Shown piece by piece: positions 34,983 to 43,806 of a stretch of DNA of 64,000 nucleotides. The notes beneath the pieces are model-generated. The model searched no databases and was not told the origin of the DNA. It saw only the letters and a list, made by a program, of their open reading frames with translations. Origin of the DNA: Bacteroidales bacterium (lineage in GTDB: Bacteria; Bacteroidota; Bacteroidia; Bacteroidales; UBA932). Each line of letters begins with the position of its first letter. Position 1 is the stretch's first letter. The DNA lies in the NCBI GenBank assembly GCA_017400135.1, contig JAFPVJ010000019.1:62001-126000 (forward strand), in the 5' to 3' direction. A program made the translations under genes and the position numbers.

Positions 34983-35666
34983 TCAGACAAGCAAGGTCAG
35001 GGCCCGGAGGTCCTCGACGGTCGTTATTTTGAAATTCTGTTCCGTACCCGGGATCAGGGAGACCCGCAGGCCCGCGCGATGCGCCAGTTCGGAGCAGCCG
35101 CGGATCCCGGCGATTTCCTCGTCCGAGAACCGGGCATGGGCCCGCACGAAGGGACCGAAACGCATGCACTCGGGAGACTGTCCGGAAAACAACTCCGAAC
35201 GGGGCAGGATGGCAGTCAGGCTTTTTCCATCCGCACTGCGGTAGGTCGCATCCTTGACGGAAATCACGGGAAGGGCCATATCTGCCTCCGCACAGGCCGC
35301 GATTCCGTCCCCGATGACGGACACGGGGAAAAGAGGCCGCACGGAGTCGTGTACGAAGACCAGGTCCTCCTCCCCCGCCCTGCCGTTCAAGGCCTCCAGG
35401 CCGTTCCAGACGGAGTGCTGGCGCGAACGACCGGCAGGCGCATACAGGACTTCCTGCCGGATGTCCTCCCCGGAGAGCGCATCCGCCACGAAACCCCGCC
35501 ACTCGTCGGAGACGACGAAAACGAGGGTGGAGATGCGGCTGTCCGCGGCGAATTTGCGGACCGAATAGACAAAAAGCGGCACTCCCTTGACGGGAATGTA
35601 CTGCTTGGGAATATCTCCCCCCATCCTTCTGCCGACACCGCCGGCCAGTATGATCGCGTGGTTCAT
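34983..35666 (-). CDS. IspD/TarI-type cytidylyltransferase
   Basis: 227 residues with the IspD-family signature: AIILAGGVGRRMGGDIPKQYI (CTP-binding loop, Gly-rich plus Lys-Gln), LVFVHDSVRPLF, SVKDATYR and a C-terminal KITTVEDLRAL. IspD makes CDP-methylerythritol for isoprenoids; close relatives such as TarI/Bcs1 make CDP-ribitol for polymer decoration. Lying between a GT2 and a licD gene in a polysaccharide operon with 3-bp gaps, it more likely serves glycan decoration. However, no alcohol dehydrogenase (TarJ) or other alditol-phosphate gene is beside it, and I cannot exclude that it is the cell's only IspD. Confidence 0.8.
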   Translation of the reverse strand: MNHAIILAGGVGRRMGGDIPKQYIPVKGVPLFVYSVRKFAADSRISTLVFVVSDEWRGFVADALSGEDIRQEVLYAPAGRSRQHSVWNGLEALNGRAGEEDLVFVHDSVRPLFPVSVIGDGIAACAEADMALPVISVKDATYRSADGKSLTAILPRSELFSGQSPECMRFGPFVRAHARFSDEEIAGIRGCSELAHRAGLRVSLIPGTEQNFKITTVEDLRALTLLV

Positions 35667-35669
35667 ATT

Positions 35670-36755
35670 CTATTTGCGGAATAAACGGGTATAGACGAAT
35701 GTGGCCCAGCGGTCCACCACCCGGTTGACAGCCTCCAGCCAGGCCGGCAGGCGCCTGTGATGCTTCTCCCAGTAGCGGTAGGCATCGATGCGGATGACCT
35801 TGTTGGCCGGAAATATCTTGATCTGCGGAATGTCCAGCTCCCGCCGGTAAGCCTGCAGCTTTTCATCCACTGCGGCGAAGCGGTCCTTGTCGAACATCTC
35901 CCTGGGCAGGTCCGTCAGATGGCATTTCGTCATGATGCGGATGCGGTTGCGGTAATACTGCTGGAGGAAAGCCTTCCGCTCCGGGCTCAACGTCTCCCGG
36001 TCGAGGGCCGCATAATGATCCAGGAGGGAGAAAGTCATCTTCTCCATCTGGGGCAGGCTGCGGGCGAGTACCTTGGGATCCATCGTCTGTCCCTCGCGGG
36101 CGAGGTTGTAGCGGTAGACGACCAGGTCGTGGAAGACGATGTCGCGCGCGTGGAAAAGCGGGAAGGTCGCCCATTCCGTGTCCGTATAGGATATGCCCTC
36201 CGTCTGTCTGTAACCGTGCTCCCGGAGCAGATCCGTCCGATAGGCCAGGGAGTGCATGAGAAAGAAACGGATATGTCCGCCGGAGAGGACTTCGTCCAGG
36301 TCATACACTTTCCCGTACTCATACGGCTCGCGGCCGTAGACATTGTATCTCGCGATCTCTTCGCTCCCGTCCTCGTGGAGGATGCGGAAATGGGTTACCG
36401 ACATGTCAACCGGCTTGGGAAGGCCCTCCAGCGCATCCAGATATGCTACCAGAGCGTCGGAATCGAAACTGTCATCCGAATCCAGGATTTTCACATACAG
36501 TCCGCGGGCGACGGGAAGGGCCGCGTTGACGGTGGAACCGTAATTGCCGTTCGGCTTGTCGATGACGACCACCGTTCCCGGATACTCCGCCTCATAGCGG
36601 CGCGCCACTTCCAGGGAATCGTCCTTGCTTCCGTCGTTGACGACGATGGCCTCCAGCCGGTCCAGGGTCCCGGGCTTCAGCAGGGAATCCAGGCACCTGG
36701 GGAGGTACGCCGCCATGTTGTAGGTCGGAATGATCAGGGACAGCAGCTTCTCCAT
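35670..36755 (-). CDS. Glycosyltransferase family 2
   Basis: 361 residues. GT-A motifs: LLSLIIPTYNMAAYLPRCLDSLL, AIVVNDGSKDDSLE, YGSTVNAALPVARGLYVKILDSDDSF (metal DSD). A longer C-terminal half with DTEWATFPLF and many Arg/His residues may bind acceptor. It starts one base after the glf gene, whose product makes UDP-galactofuranose, so it is a fair candidate galactofuranosyltransferase, but the sequence does not prove this. Middle of the minus-strand operon running from glf to the acyltransferase. Confidence 0.87.
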   Translation of the reverse strand: MEKLLSLIIPTYNMAAYLPRCLDSLLKPGTLDRLEAIVVNDGSKDDSLEVARRYEAEYPGTVVVIDKPNGNYGSTVNAALPVARGLYVKILDSDDSFDSDALVAYLDALEGLPKPVDMSVTHFRILHEDGSEEIARYNVYGREPYEYGKVYDLDEVLSGGHIRFFLMHSLAYRTDLLREHGYRQTEGISYTDTEWATFPLFHARDIVFHDLVVYRYNLAREGQTMDPKVLARSLPQMEKMTFSLLDHYAALDRETLSPERKAFLQQYYRNRIRIMTKCHLTDLPREMFDKDRFAAVDEKLQAYRRELDIPQIKIFPANKVIRIDAYRYWEKHHRRLPAWLEAVNRVVDRWATFVYTRLFRK

Positions 36756-36756
36756 G

Positions 36757-37854
36757 TCAGTCGAGGTCGATGTCCAGCGCCCGGGCGATCACCGGAGCCA
36801 TGTCGTAATACTTATACTCGGCCAGACGGCCGCCGAAGATCGTCTTCTCCTCCCGGTCCGCCAGTTCCTTATAGCGGAGATACAAGGCGGAGTTGGTCCC
36901 GTCATTGACCGGGTAGAAAGGTTCCATCCCTTCCTTCCATTCTGTCGAGAACTCCCTGGAAATCACGGTCTTGGGAACATCATAGACCGCCTGCCCGAAC
37001 AGTTCGAAATGCTTGTGCTCGATGATACGGGTGAAGGGCTGCTCGTGGGAGGTATAGTTCACCACCGCATTCCCCTGGTAATTGGGCGTGTCCAGGACTT
37101 CCGTCTCAAAGCGGACGGTCCGGTAGGCCAGTTTCCCGAAACGGTAGTCGAAATAAGCGTCGATCGGACCCGTGTACAGGACCTTCTCTGCCACGCTTTC
37201 CCAGTATGGCCGGTCCGCGAAGAAATCCGCGTCCAGTTTCACCTCCACGCCCGACAGCAGGCCGTCGATCAGACGGTTGTATCCTCCGATCGGGATACCC
37301 TGATAGGCATCGTTGAAATAATTGTTGTCATAGACGAAACGGACGGGCAGCCGCTTGATGATGAAGGGGGGCAGTTCCGTGCAGGGACGTCCCCACTGTT
37401 TCTCCGTATATTCCTTGACCAGCGTCTCGTAGATGTCCCGGCCGACCAGCTTGAGCGCCTGCTCCTCCAGGTTGGCGGGGTTTTCGATATCCAGCCGTTG
37501 AGACTCTATCATCCGTCGCGCTTCCTCGGGCGTACGGACGCCCCACATCTGATAGAACGTGTTCATGTTGAACGGCAGGTTGAACAGACGTCCGTGGTAG
37601 GATGCGAGCGGAGAGTTGGTATAGCGGTTGAAGGGGACGATCGCATTGACGAAATCCCAGACGCGCTTGTCGGAAGTATGGAAGATGTGGGCCCCGTACT
37701 GATGGACGTGGATGCCCTCGACCGTCGCGCAATGCACATTGCCGCCGGTATGGGAACGGCGGTCGATCACCAGGCATCTCTTCCCCGCCTGCCTGAGCCG
37801 GAACGCGCAGGTCGCGCCAAACAGGCCGGATCCGACGATCAGATAATCATACAT
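36757..37854 (-). CDS. glf: UDP-galactopyranose mutase
   Basis: 365 residues, the normal Glf length. The FAD-binding start YLIVGSGLFGATCAFRLRQAG is followed by RRSHTGGNV, QYGAHIFHTSDKRVW, FNLPFNMNTFYQMWG, YTEKQWGRP and the C-terminal GRLAEYKYYDM. It converts UDP-Galp to UDP-Galf using reduced FAD in the cytoplasm, the only route to galactofuranose in bacterial glycans. First gene of a six-gene minus-strand operon and divergent from the flippase gene, with promoters in the 62-bp gap. Galf is absent from mammals, so it marks a distinctly bacterial epitope. Confidence 0.95.
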   Translation of the reverse strand: MYDYLIVGSGLFGATCAFRLRQAGKRCLVIDRRSHTGGNVHCATVEGIHVHQYGAHIFHTSDKRVWDFVNAIVPFNRYTNSPLASYHGRLFNLPFNMNTFYQMWGVRTPEEARRMIESQRLDIENPANLEEQALKLVGRDIYETLVKEYTEKQWGRPCTELPPFIIKRLPVRFVYDNNYFNDAYQGIPIGGYNRLIDGLLSGVEVKLDADFFADRPYWESVAEKVLYTGPIDAYFDYRFGKLAYRTVRFETEVLDTPNYQGNAVVNYTSHEQPFTRIIEHKHFELFGQAVYDVPKTVISREFSTEWKEGMEPFYPVNDGTNSALYLRYKELADREEKTIFGGRLAEYKYYDMAPVIARALDIDLD

Positions 37855-37882
37855 GGTAGGAACGGATATTTGATCACTTCTA

Positions 37883-37890
37883 CAAATATA
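37883..37890 (-). promoter_or_regulatory. -7 box of the glf operon
   Basis: TATATTTG on the minus strand fits TAnnTTTG and lies about 28 bases upstream of the glf ATG. No clear -33 element was found. Confidence 0.5.
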
Positions 37891-37902
37891 CTGAAAAAAA
37901 CG

Positions 37903-37910
37903 TATCTTTG
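37903..37910 (+). promoter_or_regulatory. -7 box of the flippase operon
   Basis: TATCTTTG is the optimal -7 sequence and lies 6 bases before the ATG at 37917, implying an almost leaderless message. An in-frame TTG at 37908 lies inside the box and is rejected as a start. It is only 12 bp from the oppositely directed glf box. Confidence 0.55.
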
Positions 37911-37916
37911 TTCTTG

Positions 37917-39479
37917 ATGAGCGGTTCGCAGAACTACTTAAGGACCAAGAAGAGTCTGAGGAACAGCGTTGTTGCGCTGTCCCTCCAAATCGTGACGCTC
38001 CTGGTGGGCTTCTTCTCCCGGAAGATTTTCCTGGACTATCTGGGTACGGAAATCCTGGGCCTCAACACGACGGCGACCAGCCTGCTCAACTTCCTCAACC
38101 TGGCGGAGCTGGGCATCGGGTCGGCCATCGCCGTGACCCTGTACAAGCCCCTGTTCGACCAGGACCGGAACGCGATCCGGGAAATCGTGGCCCTGCAGGG
38201 ATGGCTCTACAAGCGGATCGCTTTCTTCGTTTTGGGCGGAAGCCTCGTCCTGATGTGCTTCTTCCCGAAGATCTTCAGCAAGATGGACCTGCCCCTCTGG
38301 TATGCCTACGCATCCTACGCGGTCCTCCTCTTCAGTTCCCTGCTGAGCTATTTTGTCAACTACAAGCAGATCGTCCTGTCCGCAGACCAGAACGATTACA
38401 AGATCCAATACAGCTACAAACTGGTCTGGACGCTCAAACTGGTTGTCCAGGCACTGGCCGTCCGTTTCTTCTCCCACCCCTATCTCTGGTGGATCGGGCT
38501 GGAAGCCGCCTTCGCCATCCTGGCCTCCCTCTCCCTCAGCCGGACGGTCTTCAAATCCTATCCCTATCTGAAGGAAAAGGTCCCCGAGCCCGGAAAGCTG
38601 GCTGCCAGATATCCCGACGTGGTCACGAAAGTCAAGCAGGTGTTTTTCCACAAGATCGGGGGCTTTGTCCTTACCCAGACCAGTCCGATCATCATCTACG
38701 CCTTCGCCTCGCTGACCACGGTCGCCCTGTACGGCAACTACCTGCTTATCACGGGCAACCTCTCCACGCTCCTGACCGCCGTATTCGTCAGTATGACGCC
38801 CAGCGTGGGAAACATGGTGGCCGAAGGTGACAAAAAACTGATCATGAAGGTGTTCCGCGAGCTGTTTTCTTCGCGATTCCTCATCGTCGGCGTCTGCTGT
38901 ATCTGCACCTGGTTCCTGACGGAACCCTTCATCACCCTGTGGATCGGCCCCGGCTACCTGCTGGACCGCAGCACCCTGCTGCTGATTGTCATCCTTTTCT
39001 ACATCTCGGCATCCGTCCCCACCGTGGAAGGGTTCCTGGTCGCGTACGGCTTGTTCCGGGATATCTGGTCCCCCATCGCGGAAGCGATCCTCAACCTGGG
39101 ATTCTCCATCCTGCTGGGGCATTTCTACGGCCTGAACGGCATCCTGACCGGCGTCATCATCAGCCAGGTAATCATCAAACTGTTCTGGAAGCCCTACTTC
39201 CTGTTCCGCAGCGGACTGCAGGAGCCGGTGCGCATCTATGTGGGCATCTACCTGAAACACCTGGCGGCGCTCGCCGTCTGCTACCTGATCATCGTGCCCT
39301 TCACGAAAGTCATCCCCATCGACCCGGGCCACTCCCTGGGCTCTTTCCTCCTCTACGCCCTCATCCTGTTCGCCGCCTGTTGCGTGTGCCTCGGCGTCAT
39401 TCTGTATGCGACGGAAAGCGGGCTGCGGGGATTCTTCCAGCGCATGAGACACGTTCTTTCCGACGTTATTTCAAAATGA
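37917..39479 (+). CDS. Oligosaccharide flippase (Wzx-like, MATE/MOP superfamily)
   Basis: 520 residues with 12-14 predicted membrane helices. N-terminal SLRNSVVALSLQIVTLLVGFFSRKIFLDYLG is typical of polysaccharide flippases, and ILGLNTTATSLLNFLNLAELGIGSAIAVTLY follows closely. It carries undecaprenyl-linked repeat units across the inner membrane. The presence of a Wzx-type flippase implies a Wzx/Wzy-dependent glycan, although I see no polymerase or ligase gene in the window. The stop overlaps the next GT2 start (ATGA). Confidence 0.9.
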   Translation: MSGSQNYLRTKKSLRNSVVALSLQIVTLLVGFFSRKIFLDYLGTEILGLNTTATSLLNFLNLAELGIGSAIAVTLYKPLFDQDRNAIREIVALQGWLYKRIAFFVLGGSLVLMCFFPKIFSKMDLPLWYAYASYAVLLFSSLLSYFVNYKQIVLSADQNDYKIQYSYKLVWTLKLVVQALAVRFFSHPYLWWIGLEAAFAILASLSLSRTVFKSYPYLKEKVPEPGKLAARYPDVVTKVKQVFFHKIGGFVLTQTSPIIIYAFASLTTVALYGNYLLITGNLSTLLTAVFVSMTPSVGNMVAEGDKKLIMKVFRELFSSRFLIVGVCCICTWFLTEPFITLWIGPGYLLDRSTLLLIVILFYISASVPTVEGFLVAYGLFRDIWSPIAEAILNLGFSILLGHFYGLNGILTGVIISQVIIKLFWKPYFLFRSGLQEPVRIYVGIYLKHLAALAVCYLIIVPFTKVIPIDPGHSLGSFLLYALILFAACCVCLGVILYATESGLRGFFQRMRHVLSDVISK

Positions 39480-40213
39480 GCCCGACCATCACGATTGTCA
39501 CCGTCTGCCGCAATGCGGAGGCGACGCTGGAGCGGGCGGTCCTCTCCGTACTGAACCAGACTTACTCCCAGGTCGAGTATGTCATCGTCGACGGCGCCAG
39601 CACGGACGGGACCCTGGCCATCCTGGAGCGCTACCGGGACCGGATCCGCTTTGTCAGCGAAGCGGACAAAGGCGTCTATGACGCCATGAACAAGGCGTTG
39701 AAACTCTCACACGGAGACTGGTTGCTTTTCCTGGGTGCGGACGATTATCTGGTCAAGGATACGATACTGGAAGAGGTGGCGGGACAACTGAAGGATCCCG
39801 ATGCCGTCTATTACGGGGACGTTTATTATGGTTCCGAAGAAGACCGGCGTTTCGGGAAAGTGTCCCGTTATACGGTCATGTGCAAGCTGATTTCCCACCA
39901 GGCGACGTTCTATCCCAAATCCTCTTACAGCCAGCTGGACTATGACATCCGCTATCCCGTAGCCGCCGACCGTGTCTACAACATTACCTTGTTTTCCCGG
40001 GGAGTCCGTTTCCGCTACCTGGACAGGGTGATCAGTTTCTTCAGCACCAGCGGCCTGAGTTTCCAAGTCCGGGACCGGGTGTTCCTGAAGGACCGCTTCC
40101 GTCTCGCCTGGAAACTGGGACCGATCCCCTTCCTGGTCTTCCTGGGCTACTTCCTCTATTTCCACACCCACCATTTCCTGCACCTGTGCAAGGTCCGCAT
40201 CAAGGGGCAGTGA
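39476..40213 (+). CDS. Glycosyltransferase family 2
   Basis: 245 residues: TITIVTVCRNAEATLERAVLSVL, YVIVDGASTDGTL, EADKGVYDAMNKAL and LLFLGADDYLV, in which the metal motif reads GADD. These are typical of short WcaA/WbbD-like GT2 enzymes with KGVYDAMNKG-type segments. A hydrophobic C-terminus (about 220-238, FLVFLGYFLYFHTHHFLHL) may contact the membrane. The ATG overlaps the flippase stop by 4 bases. Its last 14 bases overlap the end of the convergent GT4 gene. Confidence 0.9.
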   Translation: MSPTITIVTVCRNAEATLERAVLSVLNQTYSQVEYVIVDGASTDGTLAILERYRDRIRFVSEADKGVYDAMNKALKLSHGDWLLFLGADDYLVKDTILEEVAGQLKDPDAVYYGDVYYGSEEDRRFGKVSRYTVMCKLISHQATFYPKSSYSQLDYDIRYPVAADRVYNITLFSRGVRFRYLDRVISFFSTSGLSFQVRDRVFLKDRFRLAWKLGPIPFLVFLGYFLYFHTHHFLHLCKVRIKGQ

Positions 40214-41405
40214 TTTCCTCAAACAGACGGAGATAAGCGTCCTGCATCTGTCTGCCGGAGAACCGTAACGCCCGGGCCCGACAGACTTCCGGCGAATAAG
40301 GGCGCGTCGTTGCGATCCGCTCAATTTCAGCCTTCAGGGCATCATAATCATCCCTTGCGACGACGTTTCCACAACCAGCGTCAAGGCTCTCGGGGCTGCC
40401 GCCGGTATCGTATGTCAGGACAGGGGTTCCGCAGGCCAGGGCTTCGACGTTGACCAGGCCGAAGACTTCTTCCCGGGTGGGATTGACAAACAGGTCCGCC
40501 GCCGTATAAATGGCGGCAAGTTCGCGCTGGTCCATCGTACGATGGATGGAAACCACGCGCGCGGGCAAGCTTTTATCCACGTCGTCATCCGTCCCCACCA
40601 GGACAAAACCGTAGCGGTCGTCCAGCTCATGGGCCAGCCGGACAAACACATCGAGCCCCTTTTTCATGCCCCAGAGCATCGCGACGCCGAGGAGGATGGT
40701 CTTTCCTTCCAGATGCCAGCGGGCGCGGAAATCCGATTCCGTCGGGCGGAACACCTCCGTGTCGATCCCGTTGTAGATGACGGAGACGGGGCTCTCTTTC
40801 AGATAGGACTTCCTTGCAAGGGACGCCAGCCATTCGGAAGGGGCCACGAGCGTCAGGCCGGGGGTGCCTTCGATGAAGCGGCGCTTGACGCGCAGCAGGC
40901 GCCGGGCATTGTCGATCCGGCTGTGCGGATAATCCCGGTACTGGGGACAGCCCTTGCAGTCCGCCTTCCACTTCTCACATCCGATCCGCTCGAAATGCGC
41001 GCAATGCCCCGTCAGGGCCCAGCAGTCGTGCAGCGTCCAGACCACCGGGATCTTCTTCTTTCGAAGATAACGGAACAGGACCGGGATGTTGACATACCAG
41101 CCGTGGAGGTTGTGGAGATGGACCAGGTCCACCCCGAAACGGTCCATCTTCCGGACCAGACGCCAGGTCGACAGGCGGAAAAACAAATCCTCACAACCCA
41201 GCCACCGCGACAGGATCATGCCCAGCTTCCGTTCGACCCGCGTGCGCATCCAGTACGAATCCGTCACTTCTTTCATACGGTTCCGCCTGATCGCCGGATA
41301 GCAGACCAGTACCCGGTGCCCCGCTTCCCTCAGCCGTTCGCTGACTTCCAGCATGATGGTCCCCGTAGAACCGAAATTATAGGTATTGATTTCGACGACG
41401 TTCAC
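40200..41405 (-). CDS. Glycosyltransferase family 4
   Basis: 401 residues of the GT-B fold. N-terminal VVEINTYNFGSTGTIMLEV is the Gly loop, DLVHLHNLHGWYVN and WTLHDCWALTGHCAHF follow, and the C-terminal lobe shows SVIYNGIDTEVF, LLGVAMLW, FVNPTREEVFGLVNVEALACGTPV (the E-x7-E motif) and YDTGGSPE. It resembles WcaC-like retaining glycosyltransferases. The only fitting start is a GTG at 41405, since the nearby ATG is out of frame and stops at once. It is convergent with the preceding GT2 and probably has its own promoter in the AT-rich 41406-41510 gap. Confidence 0.88.
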   Translation of the reverse strand: MNVVEINTYNFGSTGTIMLEVSERLREAGHRVLVCYPAIRRNRMKEVTDSYWMRTRVERKLGMILSRWLGCEDLFFRLSTWRLVRKMDRFGVDLVHLHNLHGWYVNIPVLFRYLRKKKIPVVWTLHDCWALTGHCAHFERIGCEKWKADCKGCPQYRDYPHSRIDNARRLLRVKRRFIEGTPGLTLVAPSEWLASLARKSYLKESPVSVIYNGIDTEVFRPTESDFRARWHLEGKTILLGVAMLWGMKKGLDVFVRLAHELDDRYGFVLVGTDDDVDKSLPARVVSIHRTMDQRELAAIYTAADLFVNPTREEVFGLVNVEALACGTPVLTYDTGGSPESLDAGCGNVVARDDYDALKAEIERIATTRPYSPEVCRARALRFSGRQMQDAYLRLFEEITAP

Positions 41406-41456
41406 ATCTTAAAGGTAAGCAAAAAAACAACAATCTCAAAAAAGTTGAAATAATTA

Positions 41457-41486
41457 TTGTTTTTCAATAATTTCTTTCTATATTTG
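41457..41486 (+). promoter_or_regulatory. Promoter of the NfeD-flotillin operon
   Basis: ATTG (TTG at 41457-41459), 19 bp, TATATTTG (41479-41486). The ATG at 41511 follows after a 24-base leader. The surrounding 41406-41510 gap is strongly AT-rich and holds no gene. Confidence 0.7.
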
Positions 41487-41510
41487 CATAAAACCAATAC
41501 ACAAGATACC

Positions 41511-42128
41511 ATGCTTACCGATCTGTGGAATATCCTTACTCCTTTCATGAAGGTCATGTGGTGCATCACGCTTGCCGCTTCCCTGATCTTCATCATCCAG
41601 ACCATCCTGACCTTCATTGGGGCCGACACCGACGGCGCGACAGACATCGACGCCAGTTTCGACACCGACGTGGACATGGCGGACTTTGACGCGGCCGTCG
41701 GAGCCGGTGGCGTCAATCTCTACACCTTCCGCAACTTCGTCAACTTCTTCCTCGGTTTCGGCTGGACCGCCGTACTGCTGAACGGAAGCGTCAAGTCCAC
41801 GGGACTGTTGCTGCTCATCGCCATCCTCGTCGGCATCATCTTCGTCGCCCTGGTCATGTGGCTCTTCAAGTGGCTGTACTCGATGCAGCAGACCGGCAAC
41901 ATCAACGTATACAAGTCTGCCGTCGGCTGCACCGGCACCGTCTACCTTCCCATTCCTGCGGAGCGCGGCGGTGAAGGCAAGGTCCAGATCACCATCCAGG
42001 GCGCCGTGCGCGAGTACAACGCCCTCACGGAAGGAGATGCCCTGCCCACCGGCAAGCCGATCAAGGTCGTCGAGGTCATCAACCCCGGCACCCTGCTCGT
42101 CGAGCCTCTCGATTCTCTGATCATTTAA
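41511..42128 (+). CDS. NfeD-like membrane protein
   Basis: 205 residues. A first membrane helix lies at about 15-35 (WCITLAASLIFIIQTILTF), then an Asp-rich loop (about 37-65, many D/A/T), two more helices (about 80-97 and 102-125), and a C-terminal OB-fold domain (GCTGTVYLPIPAERGGEGKV, KVVEVINPGTLLVEPL). NfeD proteins partner with flotillin/SPFH proteins, which here are encoded 32 bp downstream. The pair is thought to organise membrane microdomains or help protein quality control. The start at 41511 is set by the promoter; an upstream in-frame reading begins inside the promoter. Confidence 0.85.
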   Translation: MLTDLWNILTPFMKVMWCITLAASLIFIIQTILTFIGADTDGATDIDASFDTDVDMADFDAAVGAGGVNLYTFRNFVNFFLGFGWTAVLLNGSVKSTGLLLLIAILVGIIFVALVMWLFKWLYSMQQTGNINVYKSAVGCTGTVYLPIPAERGGEGKVQITIQGAVREYNALTEGDALPTGKPIKVVEVINPGTLLVEPLDSLII

Positions 42129-42160
42129 GAAAACAATACAACATCAAAAACGAATCCACC

Positions 42161-43585
42161 ATGTCTGTCACTTACATCATCCTGATCGCCGTCGTCGTCC
42201 TCTTCGTGACCCTGTCGGCCATCCTGAGGCGCTATCGCCGCTGCCCTTCCGACAAGATCCTTGTCATCTATGGTAAAACCGGCAAGAACGCCACCGGCAG
42301 CATCTCTTCCGCCCGCTGCATCCACGGCGGCGCCGCTTTCATCTGGCCCGTGTTCCAGGACTATGCCTTCCTCGACCTGAAACCCATCTCGATCGAGTGC
42401 AACCTGACCAACGCCCTGTCCAAGCAGAACATCCGCGTCGACGTGCCCTGCCGCTTCACCGTCGGTATCTCCACGGAGCCCGAGAACATGACCAACGCCG
42501 CCGAGCGCCTGCTCGGCCTGAGCGTGGACAGCATCCAGAACATCGCCACCGATATCCTCTTCGGCCAGCTTCGTCTCGTCATTGCGACCATGGACATCGA
42601 GGAAATCAACGCCGACCGTGACAAGTTCCTTGCCAACGTCTCCACGAACGTCGAGGCCGAGCTGCGCAAGATCGGTCTGAAGCTCATCAACGTCAACGTG
42701 ACCGATATCCGGGACGAGTCCGGCTATATCGAGGCCCTCGGTAAGGAAGCCGCCGCCAAGGCCATCAACGACGCGAAGAAGAGCGTCGCGGAGCAGAACC
42801 GTTACGGTGAAATCGGTAAGGCCGAGGCCGACCGGGACAAGGACATCCGTATCGCCGAGACCAGCCGTGACACCCGTATCAAGACCGCCGAGGCCAACGC
42901 CCTCGCCGTCGAAGGTGAAAACAGTTCCAAGATCGCCATCGCGAATTCCGACGCCATGCGCCGTGAGAAGACCGCTGAGGCCGAGCGCCTTGCCGTCGCC
43001 GCGGAAAAGGTCCAGGCCGCAAAGGCCCTCGAGGAGGCCTACAAGTCCGAGCGTGACGCTGAACTGGCCCGCGCCGAGCGCGAAAAGGCCACGCAGTCTG
43101 CCAACATCGTCGTCGCAGCCCAGATTGAGAAGGAAAAGCTCATCATCGAAGCGGAAGCGGAAGCCGAGCGCGTCCGCCGCGAGGCGAAGGGTCAGGCCGA
43201 CGCCATCTATGCCAAGATGGACGCCCAGGCGCGCGGTACCCTCGAGATCCTGTCCAAGCAGGCGGAAGGTTTCGGCAAACTCGTGGAGGCCGCCGGCGGC
43301 AATGCCCAGGAAGCCATCACGATGCTGATCACCGACAAGCTGCCTGAGCTCGTCAAGACCCAGGTCGAGGCTGTCAAGGGCATCAAGATCGACAAGGTCA
43401 CCGTCTGGGATGCCAACGGCAAGGACGGCAAGACCGCCACGTCCAACTTCATTTCCGGGCTGATGGGCTCCGTCCCTCCGCTCACGGACCTGTTCAAGAT
43501 GGCCGGTCTGGAACTGCCTTCGTATCTCGCCGGAAAGGCTGCTGACGTGCAGCCTGCCGCTGAAGAGAAAAAGGAGGGTGAATAA
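42161..43585 (+). CDS. Flotillin-family (SPFH/band 7) protein
   Basis: 474 residues. An N-terminal membrane anchor (about 2-20, VTYIILIAVVVLFVTLSAIL), then the SPFH domain (about 30-200: CPSDKILVIYGK, KPISIECNLTNALSKQNIRVDVPCRFTVGIST, AERLLGLSVDSIQNI, GLKLINVNVTDIRDESGY), then a long Ala/Glu-rich coiled coil (about 205-360, with EAEAERVRREA) and a flotillin-type end. It forms ring or cage assemblies at membrane microdomains. Membrane-anchored, coupled to NfeD upstream, and followed after 2 bases by a small XRE regulator gene. Confidence 0.93.
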   Translation: MSVTYIILIAVVVLFVTLSAILRRYRRCPSDKILVIYGKTGKNATGSISSARCIHGGAAFIWPVFQDYAFLDLKPISIECNLTNALSKQNIRVDVPCRFTVGISTEPENMTNAAERLLGLSVDSIQNIATDILFGQLRLVIATMDIEEINADRDKFLANVSTNVEAELRKIGLKLINVNVTDIRDESGYIEALGKEAAAKAINDAKKSVAEQNRYGEIGKAEADRDKDIRIAETSRDTRIKTAEANALAVEGENSSKIAIANSDAMRREKTAEAERLAVAAEKVQAAKALEEAYKSERDAELARAEREKATQSANIVVAAQIEKEKLIIEAEAEAERVRREAKGQADAIYAKMDAQARGTLEILSKQAEGFGKLVEAAGGNAQEAITMLITDKLPELVKTQVEAVKGIKIDKVTVWDANGKDGKTATSNFISGLMGSVPPLTDLFKMAGLELPSYLAGKAADVQPAAEEKKEGE

Positions 43586-43587
43586 TC

Positions 43588-43803
43588 ATGGCCATCATCG
43601 TCAATGTCGATGTCATGCTCGCCCGGAGGAAAATGTCCTCCGGGGAGCTGGCCGAAAAGGTGGGCATCTCACCGGCCAACCTGTCGATCCTCAAGACCGG
43701 CAAGGCGAAGGCAGTGCGGTTCACCACCCTGAGCGCACTCTGCAAGGCCCTGGACTGCCAACCCGGTGACCTGCTGGAGTATCAACCCGACGACGGCACC
43801 TAG
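43588..43803 (+). CDS. XRE-family helix-turn-helix regulator
   Basis: 71 residues, a Cro/CI-type HTH of the short YozG-like group: LARRKMSSGELAEKVGISPANLSILKTGKAKAVRF shows the helix-turn-helix and FTTLSALCKALDCQPGDLLEYQPDDG is the standard closing motif. It binds DNA, but its targets are unknown. It lies 2 bases after the flotillin stop and 3 bases before the DUF5672 gene, so it is probably co-transcribed with NfeD-flotillin and may regulate that operon (inference). Confidence 0.9.
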   Translation: MAIIVNVDVMLARRKMSSGELAEKVGISPANLSILKTGKAKAVRFTTLSALCKALDCQPGDLLEYQPDDGT

Positions 43804-43806
43804 GCC

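Noticed and set aside
37938-39452. A 504-codon minus-strand open frame opposite the flippase gene
   Set aside because: Antisense of a membrane protein always gives Glu/Gln/Asp-rich frames; no features of its own.
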